Source: Hofstenia miamia
Lineage: Eukaryota; Xenacoelomorpha; Acoela; Hofsteniidae
Length of the DNA stretch: 64,000 nt
Direction of reading: 5' to 3'
Assembly: GCA_900660155.1 (NCBI GenBank)
Contig: CABFPE010000077.1
Coordinates: forward strand, 1,520,407-1,584,406
The position numbers and the translations under genes were made by a program. This document shows positions 1-13,310 of the stretch, piece by piece; position 1 is the first letter of the stretch; every line of letters starts with the position of its first letter. Below the pieces are notes generated by a model. It searched no databases. It was not told the DNA's origin and worked only from the letters and a program-made list of their open reading frames with translations.

Positions 1-2413
1 CGTCCGATATGCAGGGCATTTCAATGAAACTGTTATGTTATGTTATAAATCTTAATCACTTTTAGATAAATGGTGAGAAACAAATTCTTTTAAAATTAAA
101 AATATAGTAATGAGGATTTTATATATAAATAATCAGTAACAATTGCTTGGTGAGGTTATTACAAAATATATAATTCGCGTATATTTTGAAAATGGCAACC
201 CAAATTGAAGAAGTTTGTTGAAAAGTTTATCAACGTGAAGAGAAGAAGTGGTAGTGGAAAGTCTTTCATTTTCCCTTGCGATGACAACAACAGTTTCATG
301 CATTACTATTGAGCAAGAGTTGCAAGTGAAACTGGTTGTTTAAACTTTACAACCTTTTAACTGTTCGAAGGTGACTATGCAGATAGAAGAGATTCTTACG
401 TCGAATCATTGATGAATTCAAATTCTTCAAAGTGCTTTGGACAAAGGATTCCATTTCACAACATGAGGAGTTCATGCTTTGCGTTGAAGTAGTCGGTCTA
501 CATCGCCTGATAATTTGTCTCCGGACTCCCGATTGCAGGCACAAAAAATTCCTGTTTGGTGTTGTTTCAAGGAAGTCTTCGTCGTGGAGCATTTAGTTTT
601 GAATGATAGTTTGACTGGTCAAAGTGAAAGACTATCTTAATATAATAATTATGTGATCGTGTCATAAGCTGTCAATTTGAATTTTGTTGCTTCCTAGACA
701 ACCGGATACAAATGAAAAGTTTGGGAAGTTCGTTCAATTGCAAATAAAACAAAGTCTGAAGAGACACCTCATCTCGAAATGCGTGAGCTCTGAAACGAAT
801 TTTAGGCAATTCCCATAGTAGCATGCTTTTAAATAGTAGAAATTGACTGAGTAAAACGACATAAATAGTGAGAATCCTTTGTCAGTCCACTTCAGTCAAG
901 AAATCTCACTAGCTATTGGTGAGCGTGTGAAGTGATAGTAAGCAGTACGGGGGTAAAACAGACATAAGAAGCGATAAAAATCATGCGTGCAGAAGTTTAA
1001 TCAGATAGTGATTGAAAGAAAGGATCATTAGATTAATATGTCGGCACAAATAGGCAACATTAATATATTTTTTGATGTTTATTTATGTTAAAAAAATATA
1101 TATAAATAATAATATTCAAAACTAAGATTGATGACCGACATTCATAAGGTTTTAATTGAGAAAGTTTGTCGAATATTAAAAAATTGAAAAATATAAAGAA
1201 TATAATTTGCAATTTTCGATATTTGAATTGAGAACGGTATAGATAATATGCAATTCTCAGTGTTGTCCCAACAGACAATTATTAAATCATTGAAAAGCAC
1301 TTGACCGATAAATTTTGTTGATTGTAATGTGTTTTGGCATTCATACGAAAGTAATTATCTTGTAATAACCTGGTTGAAATTATACTGTAGCGCCATAAGA
1401 AAATGTTTTAGATAAAATTTAACGCATGATTGGCAATGAAGCCTTCACTAAATACATTTTGAGTGCAATATATTACTCGTTTACAATATTTTGCAAATGT
1501 TATAGCCCTTGAAAAATTTAAGTAACGATTTTCTAAATATAGATGCAAAAACAGTTAATTTAAGCAGTTTATAAAGGCGCGTTATTTCTAGGAGTACGTT
1601 TGTAACAGTAATTTTTTTAATAATTTGTGAAAGCATTTGTGTATATAATCATTTAATATTGCCTTACTTTCAATTACATCGGTCCACGACAGTATCCATG
1701 AATCTCTTTATAAAACAAAGAGCCGTACAATATATTTATGCAAAGGGCAATTTTGTTGATACAACCATGCCAATACGCAGATTTTATAATTGTACTCTTT
1801 TCAAACCACTTATTGTGCTACTTCCAATCCTCATATATAGTTCATATTTGCACCTGCAACATGGAGGATCATTTTTGAAGAACGCAGAATACCATTCGAT
1901 ACAACAATTGTTAATATCCTTTCTGTGGAAGGTGCTTACCTTCTGACATTAACTTACCTTAGAAAATTGGGACACGCTGTGATGTAATTCCGCTTCATGT
2001 GCTAAAAATAAATCAAATACAGTTGGGCAATGTCCCTTCTTAATATTTCAAACATTGATATTTTCAATTAAAAAATAAGATGTTTTTAAACTTCTATATT
2101 GAAAATTTTTAAGTTTCTGAAGTCCTTTACCACATTGTTTATCATTCAACCGAGGGTACCACATGATCTAATTCACGTCTTGCAAGTGTCTGCAATTATT
2201 CCCTAGTATGGATCTTCTTATTACCGCCATAGATAATTTCAATTTTTTGGGTTTCTTTGCTCAGGATTCTCTCCAATAATCTTTTCAGTATTCCTGCATC
2301 GCTGGGGTGTAATTTTAATTTGTTGCATAAAAAGTATTTGTAAGTCTCAGCATTACTATTGTCATATATACAGAAGATGGAGCAAACTTCTGCAAATGAA
2401 AACCTTCTTTATA
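1..2413. other. AT-rich sequence without recognisable genes
   Basis: I see no convincing coding exon, RNA gene or bounded transposon here. Short open frames occur on both strands (for example 347-592 minus and 1659-1946 plus), but they lack recognisable domains and read like random translations of AT-rich DNA. Probably intergenic or intronic. Confidence 0.5.
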
Positions 2414-2890
2414 CAGGATGGGGCGATAAAATATTGCCATTTCTAATCGTCCATTAACTTGTGTTTTTTGTCATTATTTTTATGGATCTGTCACATGGCA
2501 ATAACATTTTTATTTGAGTCGAAATAGCACCTAATTTTGTTTCTATTCTTAGTACGATCAATAGTTAATAACGTGTTCAATCTATGTGCATCTCCTCTGA
2601 ATCACAGTAACTAGAGGAACAGTTTCTGGTAGTAAATTTTCTACATATCGCTCCGTGTTGATTGTCACTGGATGTCTGCACTCACCTTCCAATTAATATG
2701 ACCTGATTATTGCACTCCTACTAATAGGCTATCACACAGTAACCTTTTCGATATTTAGGGGACGAAAAACGTCTTTAAAATGTTGGTAATCGGCCTGGAC
2801 TCTCATATTCTGATTATTAACATGTCCACTGAGATTGAGTTATGTCTCATCCCTGAAAATGATCAACTCCTGCAAATTGGACTATTTTTA
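2414..2890 (-). pseudogene. Relic of a mariner-like transposase with one terminal repeat
   Basis: On the minus strand, pieces in shifting frames match the catalytic core of mariner-type transposases: a FRDET-like segment, VNNQNMRV, EKVTVW and PVTINTERYVENLLPE occur in the family's usual order between about 2880 and 2540. The low-coordinate end (2414-2433) reads ACAGGATGGGGCGATAAAAT, typical of mariner terminal repeats, and lies where the 3' end of a minus-strand transposase should be. The C-terminal third, including the last catalytic acid, is missing or scrambled, and I found no matching repeat on the other side. The frame is broken by several stops, so this is a dead copy. The assignment rests on remembered family motifs, not an alignment. 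Confidence 0.5.
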
Positions 2891-5800
2891 ATGGGCTGAC
2901 TGACGTCAACACAAAATGTTAGCTTGTAAAATAATATTTTATAGTTCCTGAATGAAAATCTAAAGCTTCATTCCTCTGAATTTAAATGAAAATTTTTTAT
3001 TATTGTAGAAACAGAAAGAATTTTTTAATGGCATTCTCACCATCCAATTTGATGGCTTTCTTGAGATAATGAGGAGATAGTGTTCCCGCCAGAATCTAAT
3101 AATTTTACATTAAATTCATTCCTGAAATCAACTGCATCCTTTATTTGGATAGTTCCAACCCACACGTGTCTCCTTTCAAATTCATTTTTGAAATGAGATA
3201 ATTTGAAACTGGAATATGGGCATGCAATCATACATTATGTAGCCAACGAGTAACTAAATTTATAGGAATCGTTTTTTAAATCGATTGAGCAGATTCAAGG
3301 TGGTCCTTCGCACCACTTTTTAGCGCTTTCCCTTTTAGAGGACTTCCGGTTTCTACGTCTAGCGCTTTATCTTTGTTGAATCTTCTATGAAAAATTTCCG
3401 AATTGGTTTTTTTTTCTTGATAATTAATATCAATGTAGTCTTCCTCTGCAAGAACATTCTGCGGGCAGAAACAACCAAATTGATCGAAATTAATATTCTG
3501 ATTATTCTTTAAGTCCATTGATTCTTTTAAAATGTTGTAAAAATGCATATTTCAAGGTTTTTACATATTATTAACACAGGTTTTTGACATCTATCTATAA
3601 ACTCAAAGAATATTTAAGCTCATCATGTTCTTGTTCAGCTCCGATCGAACATTGCTGTGGATACACTAATTTGGTCAGCTCAAATTCACGTTCTGTCAAG
3701 GAATGATAAAAAATTAAATTTTTCAGTGATTTGTTCATTTTTAAGGCGTATGTGTTTTTTATCATCAAAGACGGTCAAGATCTTTTATTTTAATAAAAAA
3801 GTTCTTTCCAACTTTGTCCCGATTATTTAATACATTGACAGTTGGCATACATAAATGATAAGTCCAGAAAAATAGGAAACCCCCAAGAAGTGGAAAGTGC
3901 AGTGATTTCTCAAACCACTCGGTTTTTAAACAGATTGTGAGACAATAAGTTTGTTATTTAATATTTTGATATCAAACGAACTTCTATTGCATCCTGCTTT
4001 TGTAGTTGAGCATTCAACGATGAACAATATAACCCATTTCTTCGACTTGCAAAGATTTAGTAGTGAAAACTTTGATAAAAGAAATTCAATTTTTCTCAAT
4101 TCCCTAAAGGCAATTTCTCGGCCTCATAAAAGAAATTCGTCCAGATAGATAAAATCAATAACCAAATATTGAAAGTGCACAAGAAACTTGATGCCTCCAT
4201 TGACTTCGTATTCAGAGAAACTGTTGGAATTATCAGTCTATTCGCAGTTCGTTTAGTCTTTTAAGGTATTTGATGGTCATACTAAGCTTACGGTGGTTTT
4301 CGAAATTAAATTTGAATCAGGTACAATTGTCACTATATTTGAAGCAAACTGATATTTTGCCTGTAGTAATTCATATCCGGTTTATCCTTACTTTTATCGT
4401 GTGCTGATATTTAATTTAATTAAAACAATTTGGAAGAGTAAAAGTTGATATTGAAACAATAATCTTCATTTTCATAGCTTTTGTAGTTCTTTCATGTAGA
4501 ACTCGGGGCTGAGGCAAACATTTACCAATACTCGGGAAACAGTTCATTCAATTTGACAACTCCTCTTAATTTTGAACGTATAAAAACGGAATTTTATGTA
4601 GACATTGATTTGTGATTATTGAGTTTTTTATATGTTAATACTGAGTTGAAATTGGGCCTACCCCGAGCTACACAAATGTAGGTGAAATGAACTAACTCTT
4701 AATCCCCACCTATATTAACCCCCATTTATAAAATCCCGAATGCAAGTATTTGTGTATGGTTATTTTAAAACTGCCTGCTTAATTTCGTATTGTTATTAAA
4801 TTTGTTGGAATATTTAAACTATGAAGAAGTGTTTAAAACTTCTCTAATGATATATTGTATAATAAATCTTAAGTAATTGGAAAGATTATTTGGGTGTGTG
4901 TTAATTTTAGTTTATTATTTAAATCAAAACATTCGTTACCCCATTTTAACAAATTGGTCTGTATCTACTGATTTTTTCATTCAAATTAACAAGTTCTTGC
5001 AAATACTTATGCCAGGGTTATGACGTAGTAACGGAATTTGTTCCAAGAAAATAGGTAAAATTACAAAAATGAACTTCAAATCCCTTCAAAATAGGTCCTT
5101 CCGCAGTTCAGAACCGATGACAAGCTTCAAAGCTCTCCTGAATAGGCGCTTCAAAAATGTTTTTCAATTCATTTTAAGGTCTCCAGTTTGGAAAAAAACT
5201 TCCTTTGAGACTGTTTTGAGTTTAAGGAAACGTTAGGATTAAAGTCCAATTTCAATAAAAACTTGAGGTTAATAATTTGCTCTACGCTGATGGCGAAAGC
5301 GAACATTTTTTTGCTCTTCAGCGAAAGCGAAATTTGGTATTTGAAACATCTCTCCATTATTCCAACATATATGTCGACGAGTGAACCAAACTCAGTTTCA
5401 ACAGTGCATGAACAAATATCAGAAATGTGGCGGAAGCAATTCTATCATTCCTTATACTTAGATTGCTAGCACTAGAAATATAGTCAGTTTTTGCTCCTAT
5501 ATGTTTGTAAGTGAATAAATTAAAGGGCTCTCATGAAAGCGAAATATTTTAATAGTTACGAGCAACTGCTATTTCCTATTTTCGACTACATACACCTGAA
5601 TTTACCAAGTAAAGATTTCTGTATTCAGAAGTTGACAAAGTGTATCTTACTTAATTAAATCAGATGTTTATTTAATCTTTATCACACCAACGAAGGTAAA
5701 CATGTTGTTAAATATTGTTAAATAGTTTTTTGTTTAAACGTACTTCGTCTAATAATTTATAGATGAAACTATTTTAAAATTCTGCAGTCATGAAGACCAT

Positions 5801-7036
5801 TTTGATTTTATCTTGAAAGCATTTATTAGTTAAATTGTAAAGCAAATGTCAGAAGAACATTTCCCCCATGAGAGCGAGTGTAAACATTAGCATCAAAGAA
5901 GTTTCTTCTTTTAATTTAATTTTTAAGTAGCTTAACTAAATGTGTCCACTTATTGCTCTGAAACTTAAATCAAATATTTAGACACCATTATTGCCAATTT
6001 TCGATTTTCACGCAATAATGCAATTTAATTCAAAGTTATATTGAATGCCTCGATTTTTATGAGTGATGAAATTTGCAGCTTTAAAGAGGTCCTCCCAATT
6101 TCCCTACCCTTGTTAATTGGAAGATTTTGCTATTCCTAATTTTCATTATCGCATTTCAAAGTTATGTATCTTAATAGCCATGAGGTAATTTTCAGGCCTG
6201 TCTATGGTCCTTCATTTTGTGGAAATGGAAATGAATTTCAAATGAGCCAATTTCCACCATTTCTGTTTTTGATGTATATGAACAAATTTTTGGAGTAAGA
6301 TCATTAGAGATATTTGTTGAGCCAACCATTGACTGAACCTTGAATGCGTCTTCAATATGATGAATCTGTATACGTACATCATTGTTCACATATTAAGTTG
6401 GACCAGTTGTCAGCAGTGTGCAACGAAACAATTGGTAAACATCACATGGAAGTCTCGTGAAAAGTTATAAAATATCAATGGACATTTTATTGGATGTGCC
6501 TATTTTTCTATTGAAATGGAGTGGAATTGGAAATTGATATTCAGGTAGTTGGATAAGTCTGGCAATCATGTGTTTCCTATAGTAGCTGTATATGGAGCAG
6601 TTACATTGCCTGGTTTGTTACTAAGAATCGGCGAAATGTATGGTTTGTCTTCCTCAATATCAACCAATGTGTGGCGATTTTTTACGAAAAGAATGCGAAA
6701 TAGTGCCAAAAAACTGATATTTAATTTTTTCAAATGCAGTCATTTTTACATATTTTATCATTATGCAGTAGTTCTCAAACAACTTAATGTACTTTATTAT
6801 AACTCAATGTTTTCATTTTGTCCAAAATACTAGTCCAACTTTGTAATTTTGTCCAATTCATTTCCTTTGTGTATTTTTACATCAGTGATCATGTGCTAAG
6901 TTTTCCAATCAAGGGATTACCATATATTTTTCATGTTGAAATGGTGAAGAAAAATTCAAATTTTATTTGTGGAAAACCTAGTGTTTCATTACCTCATTTG
7001 TTTCCGGTCACGACGCATCCTATATCGAAGGTTAGT
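2891..7036. other. Unassigned AT-rich sequence
   Basis: No bounded element or recognisable exon. A minus-strand open frame at 3276-3548 has a fairly protein-like, charged composition (residues such as AEEDYIDINYQEKK) and ends at a TAA, but it matches no family I know. The neighbouring frame at 3037-3231 is also unassigned. Neither is called as a gene. Confidence 0.4.
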
Positions 7037-7044
7037 CTTGATAG

Positions 7045-8178
7045 CAGGGGTGCTAAATATGATATGGCAATATCATGGTAGTTTTAAATCCCATTATATT
7101 TATATTGATTATCCTCGCAATAAGTAATTGCAATAATGGTAATGTCTATTATGGAAAAGTAAGGGGGTATGGTAAATTAACATTAAATTCAAATTGTTAA
7201 AAAACATAAGCGGAAAGTTTTAGTTTATACGTGGATTTCGATAAAATTCCGCAACATAGCTCTAATAGTGATTGAGCGAGGGTTTGAAGCCCACTACCGA
7301 TCGGCTGGAGCCTGTAATTACTGGCCGGCATGTAGTTTGGAAAATTCCAAGAAAGTAGTAAATTTAATTGGCCAAAACTAAGCGAAAATGTCTTTTTGTC
7401 TGTTAAGAAGAGAATATTTAATATATTTTGATAAAGATCCTAAAACATTGCAATTTCTCAGCAATTCTTATTAAATTTGCTATAATGTGCCGCTTTCAGA
7501 TTTTTACAAACAACCAAAATTGTAAAAGCAAATTTTGAAAAATTCGATAATCATGTGATGCAAACCACAAAAACCAACTTTTCGACTCATTCCGAGTAGT
7601 TCTATTTACATGATTGATGAATGGTTGGTACTAATTTGTTAAGAAATAAATAATTTTAGTATATTAAGATCGACTTAAAAAATTGATTGATATTAATTTT
7701 AAATATAGCAAAGATTTTTGGGGCGTGGACGAATTTAAAGGGTCATTCTAAGGAATTTAAAATAAATAGAAAAATTATAAAATAGAAGACAGGTCATATA
7801 ATAACGCCTTTAGTTGTATCAAATGTTAGTAAACGATGACGTTAATTACTGCAACCTATTCCATTTTTTGCGTGAAGACCCAATTTTTTCCACTCATAAG
7901 CAGCGAAAGAAATTATGTTATCAATCTGTATTGTATGGGATCAATGTGCAATGAGTAGCTGATCAATAGTGTATATTTTGCGTAATATATTACAGGCATA
8001 AAATGGGAATTTCAATGTGTTTTTAAGGTTAGAAAAACGTTACAAGAATACCATTATGGGAGAATTATTCTGAAATATGGTACCACCTTCCATAAATAAT
8101 GGCCATATTAAAATCTTATCTATTCTCATTATGGTATCGTATGGTATTGCCCATGCCCCATTATGTTCTACACCCCTG
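7045..8178. mobile_element. Non-autonomous hAT-type element with perfect 8-bp TSD
   Basis: The element starts CAGGGGTGCTAAATATGATA and ends in TTCTACACCCCTG, so the tips form an inverted repeat (CAGGGGTG/CACCCCTG) with weaker similarity further in. It is flanked by the identical 8-mer CTTGATAG at 7037-7044 and 8179-8186. CAG...CTG tips plus an 8-bp target-site duplication are the hAT signature. The 1134-bp interior has no transposase-like frame, so it depends on a partner element. The perfect TSD implies an insertion that has not rearranged since. Confidence 0.85.
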
Positions 8179-8186
8179 CTTGATAG

Positions 8187-11100
8187 CCCTTCCTGAATAA
8201 CTACGTAATTTCCAAAATTCATTCAAATATCTTATAGATTACTCACAGTGCATCTATCTTGGCTCTACCATGAATGAAACCATGGTTAGTTCAGACTTGG
8301 GGTTTTTCGAAAATTAATGTTACAATAATTTGTGAAATTGAGGGTTACACAATTAAATATGATAAAAAAACACTTATTTAGTGATTTTCATGAGATAAAA
8401 TCTATTTTGATTTTACTTGAATATGGGGTGTGCGGGAGGAGTTTTGTAAGGCCAGCTCTTATAGAAACCTTTCAGGCTTTTGTAGAGAGCTTAATAAGTT
8501 AGATTTCTGTTCACTTGACATTATGATCTTTTTCATAAATAGCAAACAATTGTACATTTTAGTCATTTTTAGGTAAATTATTTTTGAGCTGTCGAAATTT
8601 TCCAGGAGCACGTTGTTTTCAGTACCATTGGTTGAAACATATTTTGTATAAAATGCAATATGTACAAATGTTGCTTCTAAACTCTCAATGCAAAAGCTGT
8701 TGTGGACATTAACTCCACTATGATTACGAAACTAGTGTTTACTTGTAGTTGTGTTACATTGAAGGAAAAGTCGAAACTCGTTGTCTATTGTTTATTAACC
8801 CTTAGCTACATTGCAGTTTCCATGAAATTTACTAGTTGACATGTCCATCATTTTATTCAATCATCGATTTATCAATTGACAGTCCTTTTCCAATCCAAAA
8901 TATCCCATCTTAGTTAAACAAAAAGTTTTGAGTTGATTAAATTATTAATATACTGTACAAAGTATAAGCCACATGCGGTGTGGGGTTTTTCAACCTCAAA
9001 TTTAGGCTGCGCTTTATGGTTAAATGTGAATTAAATGTTCATACTGAAAATTTGTTACTTCCAGTTACTATACATAAGTAGCATTTAAAATTTTAAAATA
9101 CTATTTCAAACAGTCCGTTGATCGAATAGCAAAACTCTTACGAAATGGAGACAGTATTTCTTACATCAATCAGGTGCTTCCCTAAAAACATGAACTGCTT
9201 ATTATTTATTTTTTTTAATGAATTTTTGAATCCTGATTACATTGGAGAGAAAGTTTTTCAAAAGACTTTGAAATTTTTTTAATCCTGCTACACAATTATG
9301 TAAAGCAGTAGACCAATTATGCGAATGAATTTTGTTGTAGCATGTTTAGGAAAATATGGTTTGCACCGTATGTGCACTTTGCTTGAAGATGAGTAAACAC
9401 AAATGCTTTTGGAATTTTGGCAAATAACTATTTGAAAAGTATCGCAATATTTGGTACATGTAGTTATATCGTGGGTGTTGTATATTTATGATTTATTGTT
9501 TCCTGATGAGCTCAGTTCAAGGTTGTTGCGATTACGCGGCTTCATTAGTTTTTAGTGAATGCCCTGATTTTGACATGTCTCTGCCCACTTTGCTTTTCTT
9601 CGGAAAAATTCCAGTAATCTCCTCCAATATTTTAATAATAATCAATTTTACCTACTGCATTAATGAGAATATTCAACATTGATGATTATTCTTCTTTAAT
9701 TAAAGCATAATTACTTACGCCTTTGTTGTTTATCTCAGTGCATTTTCACAAAGATTAGCGGCAATGATTTATGTACAGTGGTTGCGATCTGACTATTATT
9801 TTCTTGTATAACCAAGGTGAACTTATTTTGTATATAACCCTTGCGTATCGAACCATTATATTTTGGCTTTTTTTATTTTTGAAAATTACTTTTTTAACAA
9901 ACAGGGTTATGTTTTAGCAAAATTTCTCCCTCATGAATGCTATAGAGTTTCGTGGTAATTTTTAAGTAAACAGTGAACGTTTCAAAATCCATAGTGATCC
10001 GCAGTACTGAGGTCGCCTTCAAGTCGTATTTTAAACATTGATTTCTAGTTAAGACATTACCTCAGCTCATTTACGTGTAAATAATCCAATTTTACTGTAT
10101 TTCTGTCAAATGAAGCAAAAGTGTATGCTCTAATTTCTGCATTTGAGTAACTGTATTCTATCGGTTTATTGAATTATTTGTTTCGTTTTATCTTTCACTA
10201 GATTGTTAAATGACAATTTTCTAATGCGCCATATGTCGGAAAATTTCTATTGTAACTTTACTGCTATTTTAGGTTTTTTATTGTTATATAGAAATTTAAT
10301 GGTCACTTGTTTAGAACATTCCTTTCTGTTAACTTCTTTATAAATTAATTTATTCTGTATAACTCAATTGTATGAAAAGATCGATTACAGATTTCGTAAA
10401 ATGAAATCATCGATTTATGGAGCAATACTACCTAATGAAGCCGTGTTTCGTTTTGATGTTTATATCTTTACGTCTTTAATAACTCTGCACCTAATATATT
10501 TTTTTAAAATTTTTTAAAATCCAGATATCCTAATAGTCTAATATAAGAGATTTAAGTTGATCACTAAAATTTTCTGAACGTTTATATTAAAATTCAAATA
10601 TTTTAAAATATTATTCTACTTAGCCAAGCAGTTTTTAACGATCTACTATTTCAGATAATTCAAAAAATCAAGCGGTGAGATAATTTAACTAAAACATTTC
10701 TGTCTTGGTTTTACCACATTTGATTGTGCCGGAACAGCCCCTAAAATATCTAACTAAACCTGATCGGACTTGGACCAGTGATGTCCAGTTTTATAATCTG
10801 TTTAACTGTGCGTTATTTTTGTTTTCCTTAGCGTGTATTATGTTTTTGGGATGCCACTTTTTGTTAAGAATCAATATCATTAGGAATCGTAACGAACGAG
10901 TCATCATTTAAATGAAACCAAAACGCTTTTACTTGAGTGAATCTATAATATATGAGTCCATTCTGACAAATATAGACGGACCTCGTTTTCAGAATAAAGG
11001 CTCGACCCACAGTATTGTTCAAGAGCATTAGGAAGTGCAATATTTTTCTAGTTGAGATTGGGCCAGGGCTTTTAACGGCCTGACTTGTAAATTGTTGATC

Positions 11101-11315
11101 TATGTTAATATAAATTTGAAATCAATTTGAAAATTTTGAACTGGGATTTCAAAATTTGATGTTCCTTTGATTTATATTTGCCAATTATGGTAAAAAAATA
11201 TTTAAATGATTTCGACCTTCGAATGTCGAAGCTCCGAATATTTTAACAACTTCTACCTTTTCCTTGGGTGTCGAATGGAAAACATCAGAAAGCAACGAAT
11301 GTCAAAGATATAAAA
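8187..11315. other. AT-rich sequence without recognisable genes
   Basis: No exon or bounded mobile element seen. An open frame at 10705-10911 (+) contains a hydrophobic stretch resembling one membrane helix, but it has no clear splice acceptor or family match and is not called. Confidence 0.4.
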
Positions 11316-11630
11316 AGGGGCGGTTCATTTTTTTCGTAAAATTATAATAAAATGATTATATATTTGTAAGTTATGGAAAACCTTGTCATATCTTAAAAAA
11401 GTGCAATGATTTATTAGGTTCTCCACAACAACTTTAGGGGATATATTTGTGCGCCTTTTATTCGAAGGAGAGCAGAAAATGATTTGAAAAATGGTTTTTA
11501 TCTTATGAAAACCACTAAACATTTATTTTTATCTCAATATTCTCATAAATAATTTGCAATTTTATATATTTAGTTAGTTTTTGGAGGGGGAGGGGTCGTC
11601 GTTCCCGCCTCGCCGTATGTTCGCGTCTAA
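11316..11630. repeat. Diverged copy of the MITE family seen at 33480-33839
   Basis: It begins with a GGGGCGGTT block and ends with a G-rich block (GGAGGGGGAGGGG) followed by TCGTCGTTCCCGCC. Between them it shares collinear blocks with 33508-33820: a TATTTGTAAGTTAT-like stretch, GTGCAATGATTTATTAGGTTCT, a TTTAGG-containing segment, the poly-A rich AAAATGGTTTTTATC block and ATAATTTGCAATTTTATAT. The match is broken by many substitutions and indels, so this is an old copy. I could not define clean tips or a target duplication here. Confidence 0.6.
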
Positions 11631-12537
11631 CGTATTCTGATATATTTTGTGTTTCAAGCAGTGATGAAACATTTTACGTAAACACCTATTGGTTTGATTC
11701 GTTTTATTACGTATATGATTTATTTTATTAATATATGAAAGCAATACAAATAGTCCAAGATCCGTATATTGCAAAACGAATTGAGTTTTGTTTCACACTT
11801 GGAATAAATTTTACCTTGGTCATGTCAATAATATTAACCTCCCTGTGTCATCACAATTTATGAATTGGTGTTTTAAATTATTCTTTGTAAAATTGCTTTC
11901 ACAGATGCATAGCTTAAAAGAATACCAAAGCATAATACTGAAATACAAAAATGCAAAAACAGATGCGAAGATTTACATGTAAAATAACATCTTGGCAAAA
12001 TGTTTAAAATTTGAATTATTTATCAATTATTTCTCTAAAATTTTTTTACGATAATCGTTCGAATTCACGAACAACTCTATTAAAGTTCGAAATCCTTGGT
12101 TATGGACACAAGAGATGCTATCGGGACTGATTGTGTGACCCGTACTTGTTGTTTTTTAACCACACTCTGCCTGACACGTTCTAATTTCAGAATTGTATAT
12201 CCGTATCATTTGAAGAATAATATGTAAATACAAAGTTAAGTTCATGTTTTGATTTGGATATATCATTAGACACAAATGATTATCCGAACACCTGTGTCTA
12301 TGTTTTATAATTCAATGCTCGTACCCGGTCCGTAGTATTACCCGATTTTGCTGCAACTCAGATATACAAATTTATTGGTAAGAGGTGTGCTTACCTGTTA
12401 TGGTTAACATTTGTTAGGAAATATTTCTTTGTTTGAAGTACATTAAATAGTTAACATTTTCTTCAATGAAAAGTTCAATTTTTGCAAAAAAAGTTTCAAG
12501 TTTTTCACGCAACCTACTGTTCGGATTTATGGAGACC

Positions 12538-13302
12538 CAGAGACGGATCTAAGAATTTTCAAACGGGTGAGCGGTTTGATATAAATTTAAGATTACTTAA
12601 TCCTATTTTTGTATTTTACCTGGGGCGATTTGACCCTCTTTATAGTTTTAGATATAACTTAGAGATGGTTTTTTTAAATAAACTGTCCTTCAATGACTTT
12701 TTTCTTTAATTTGTTCTGCAACTTTTGATGCAAAATTATGCAAGGTTTACAAAGTTTTAACGATGAGAGTTTTGAAAACAACAAATTTGTACTTAAAGCC
12801 TATAAATGGAAACCAATGCAAAATTATAATTAAACGTTTTCTATGTTTTACTTACATTATAGGCCTTTCTCTTGATTCCTATTTAGTAATATATCTAACA
12901 TTTCTTGTCAATAATGAGAAGTTAAGAAAATTTGATACATAGCCTAATGAATATGCGCATAATTTAATTAGGTTAATTATCGTATCCCAAAATGGTTATG
13001 CCAAGATATTCCTGACATGTCAAAGTATCTCCACACCAAATTTGGTGTTGATCGGATGTACGAAAAGTCCAGGTAAAATAGGGTTATATAATAATGGAGT
13101 ACTGAATTATAAGATGAGTTGATTAACCAGCAGTATTTAAAATTTATTATTCACCATTAAATTTTTAGATTGGATTTTGGATTCAACACTGGCAATAAGC
13201 GCATAAGCATATAATTTTAAAATTATAACTTGCGCATCCCTTTTTCGCAACCAAATTGGGATGGCGGCAGCATCCTCCGCCCACCCCTTAAATTCGTCCC
13301 GG
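12538..13302. mobile_element. Old non-autonomous hAT-like element with near-perfect TSD
   Basis: The left tip reads CAGAGACGGATCTAAG and the reverse complement of the right tip reads CCGGGACGAATTTAAGGGG, an aligned but diverged inverted repeat. Flanking octamers TGGAGACC (12530-12537) and TGGAGGCC (13303-13310) agree at 7 of 8 positions. The 765-bp interior has no transposase frame. The mismatched TSD and TIRs suggest an older insertion than the one at 7045. Confidence 0.6.
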
Positions 13303-13310
13303 TGGAGGCC

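Noticed and set aside
3276..3548. Minus-strand 90-residue frame with charged, protein-like composition
   Set aside because: No family match, no clear splice context beyond a weak AG, and the neighbouring sequence is transposon relic. Not strong enough to call a gene.
10705..10911. Plus-strand frame with one apparent membrane helix
   Set aside because: No acceptor at its start, no homology recognised, and the hydrophobic stretch arises easily from TTT/ATT-rich DNA.
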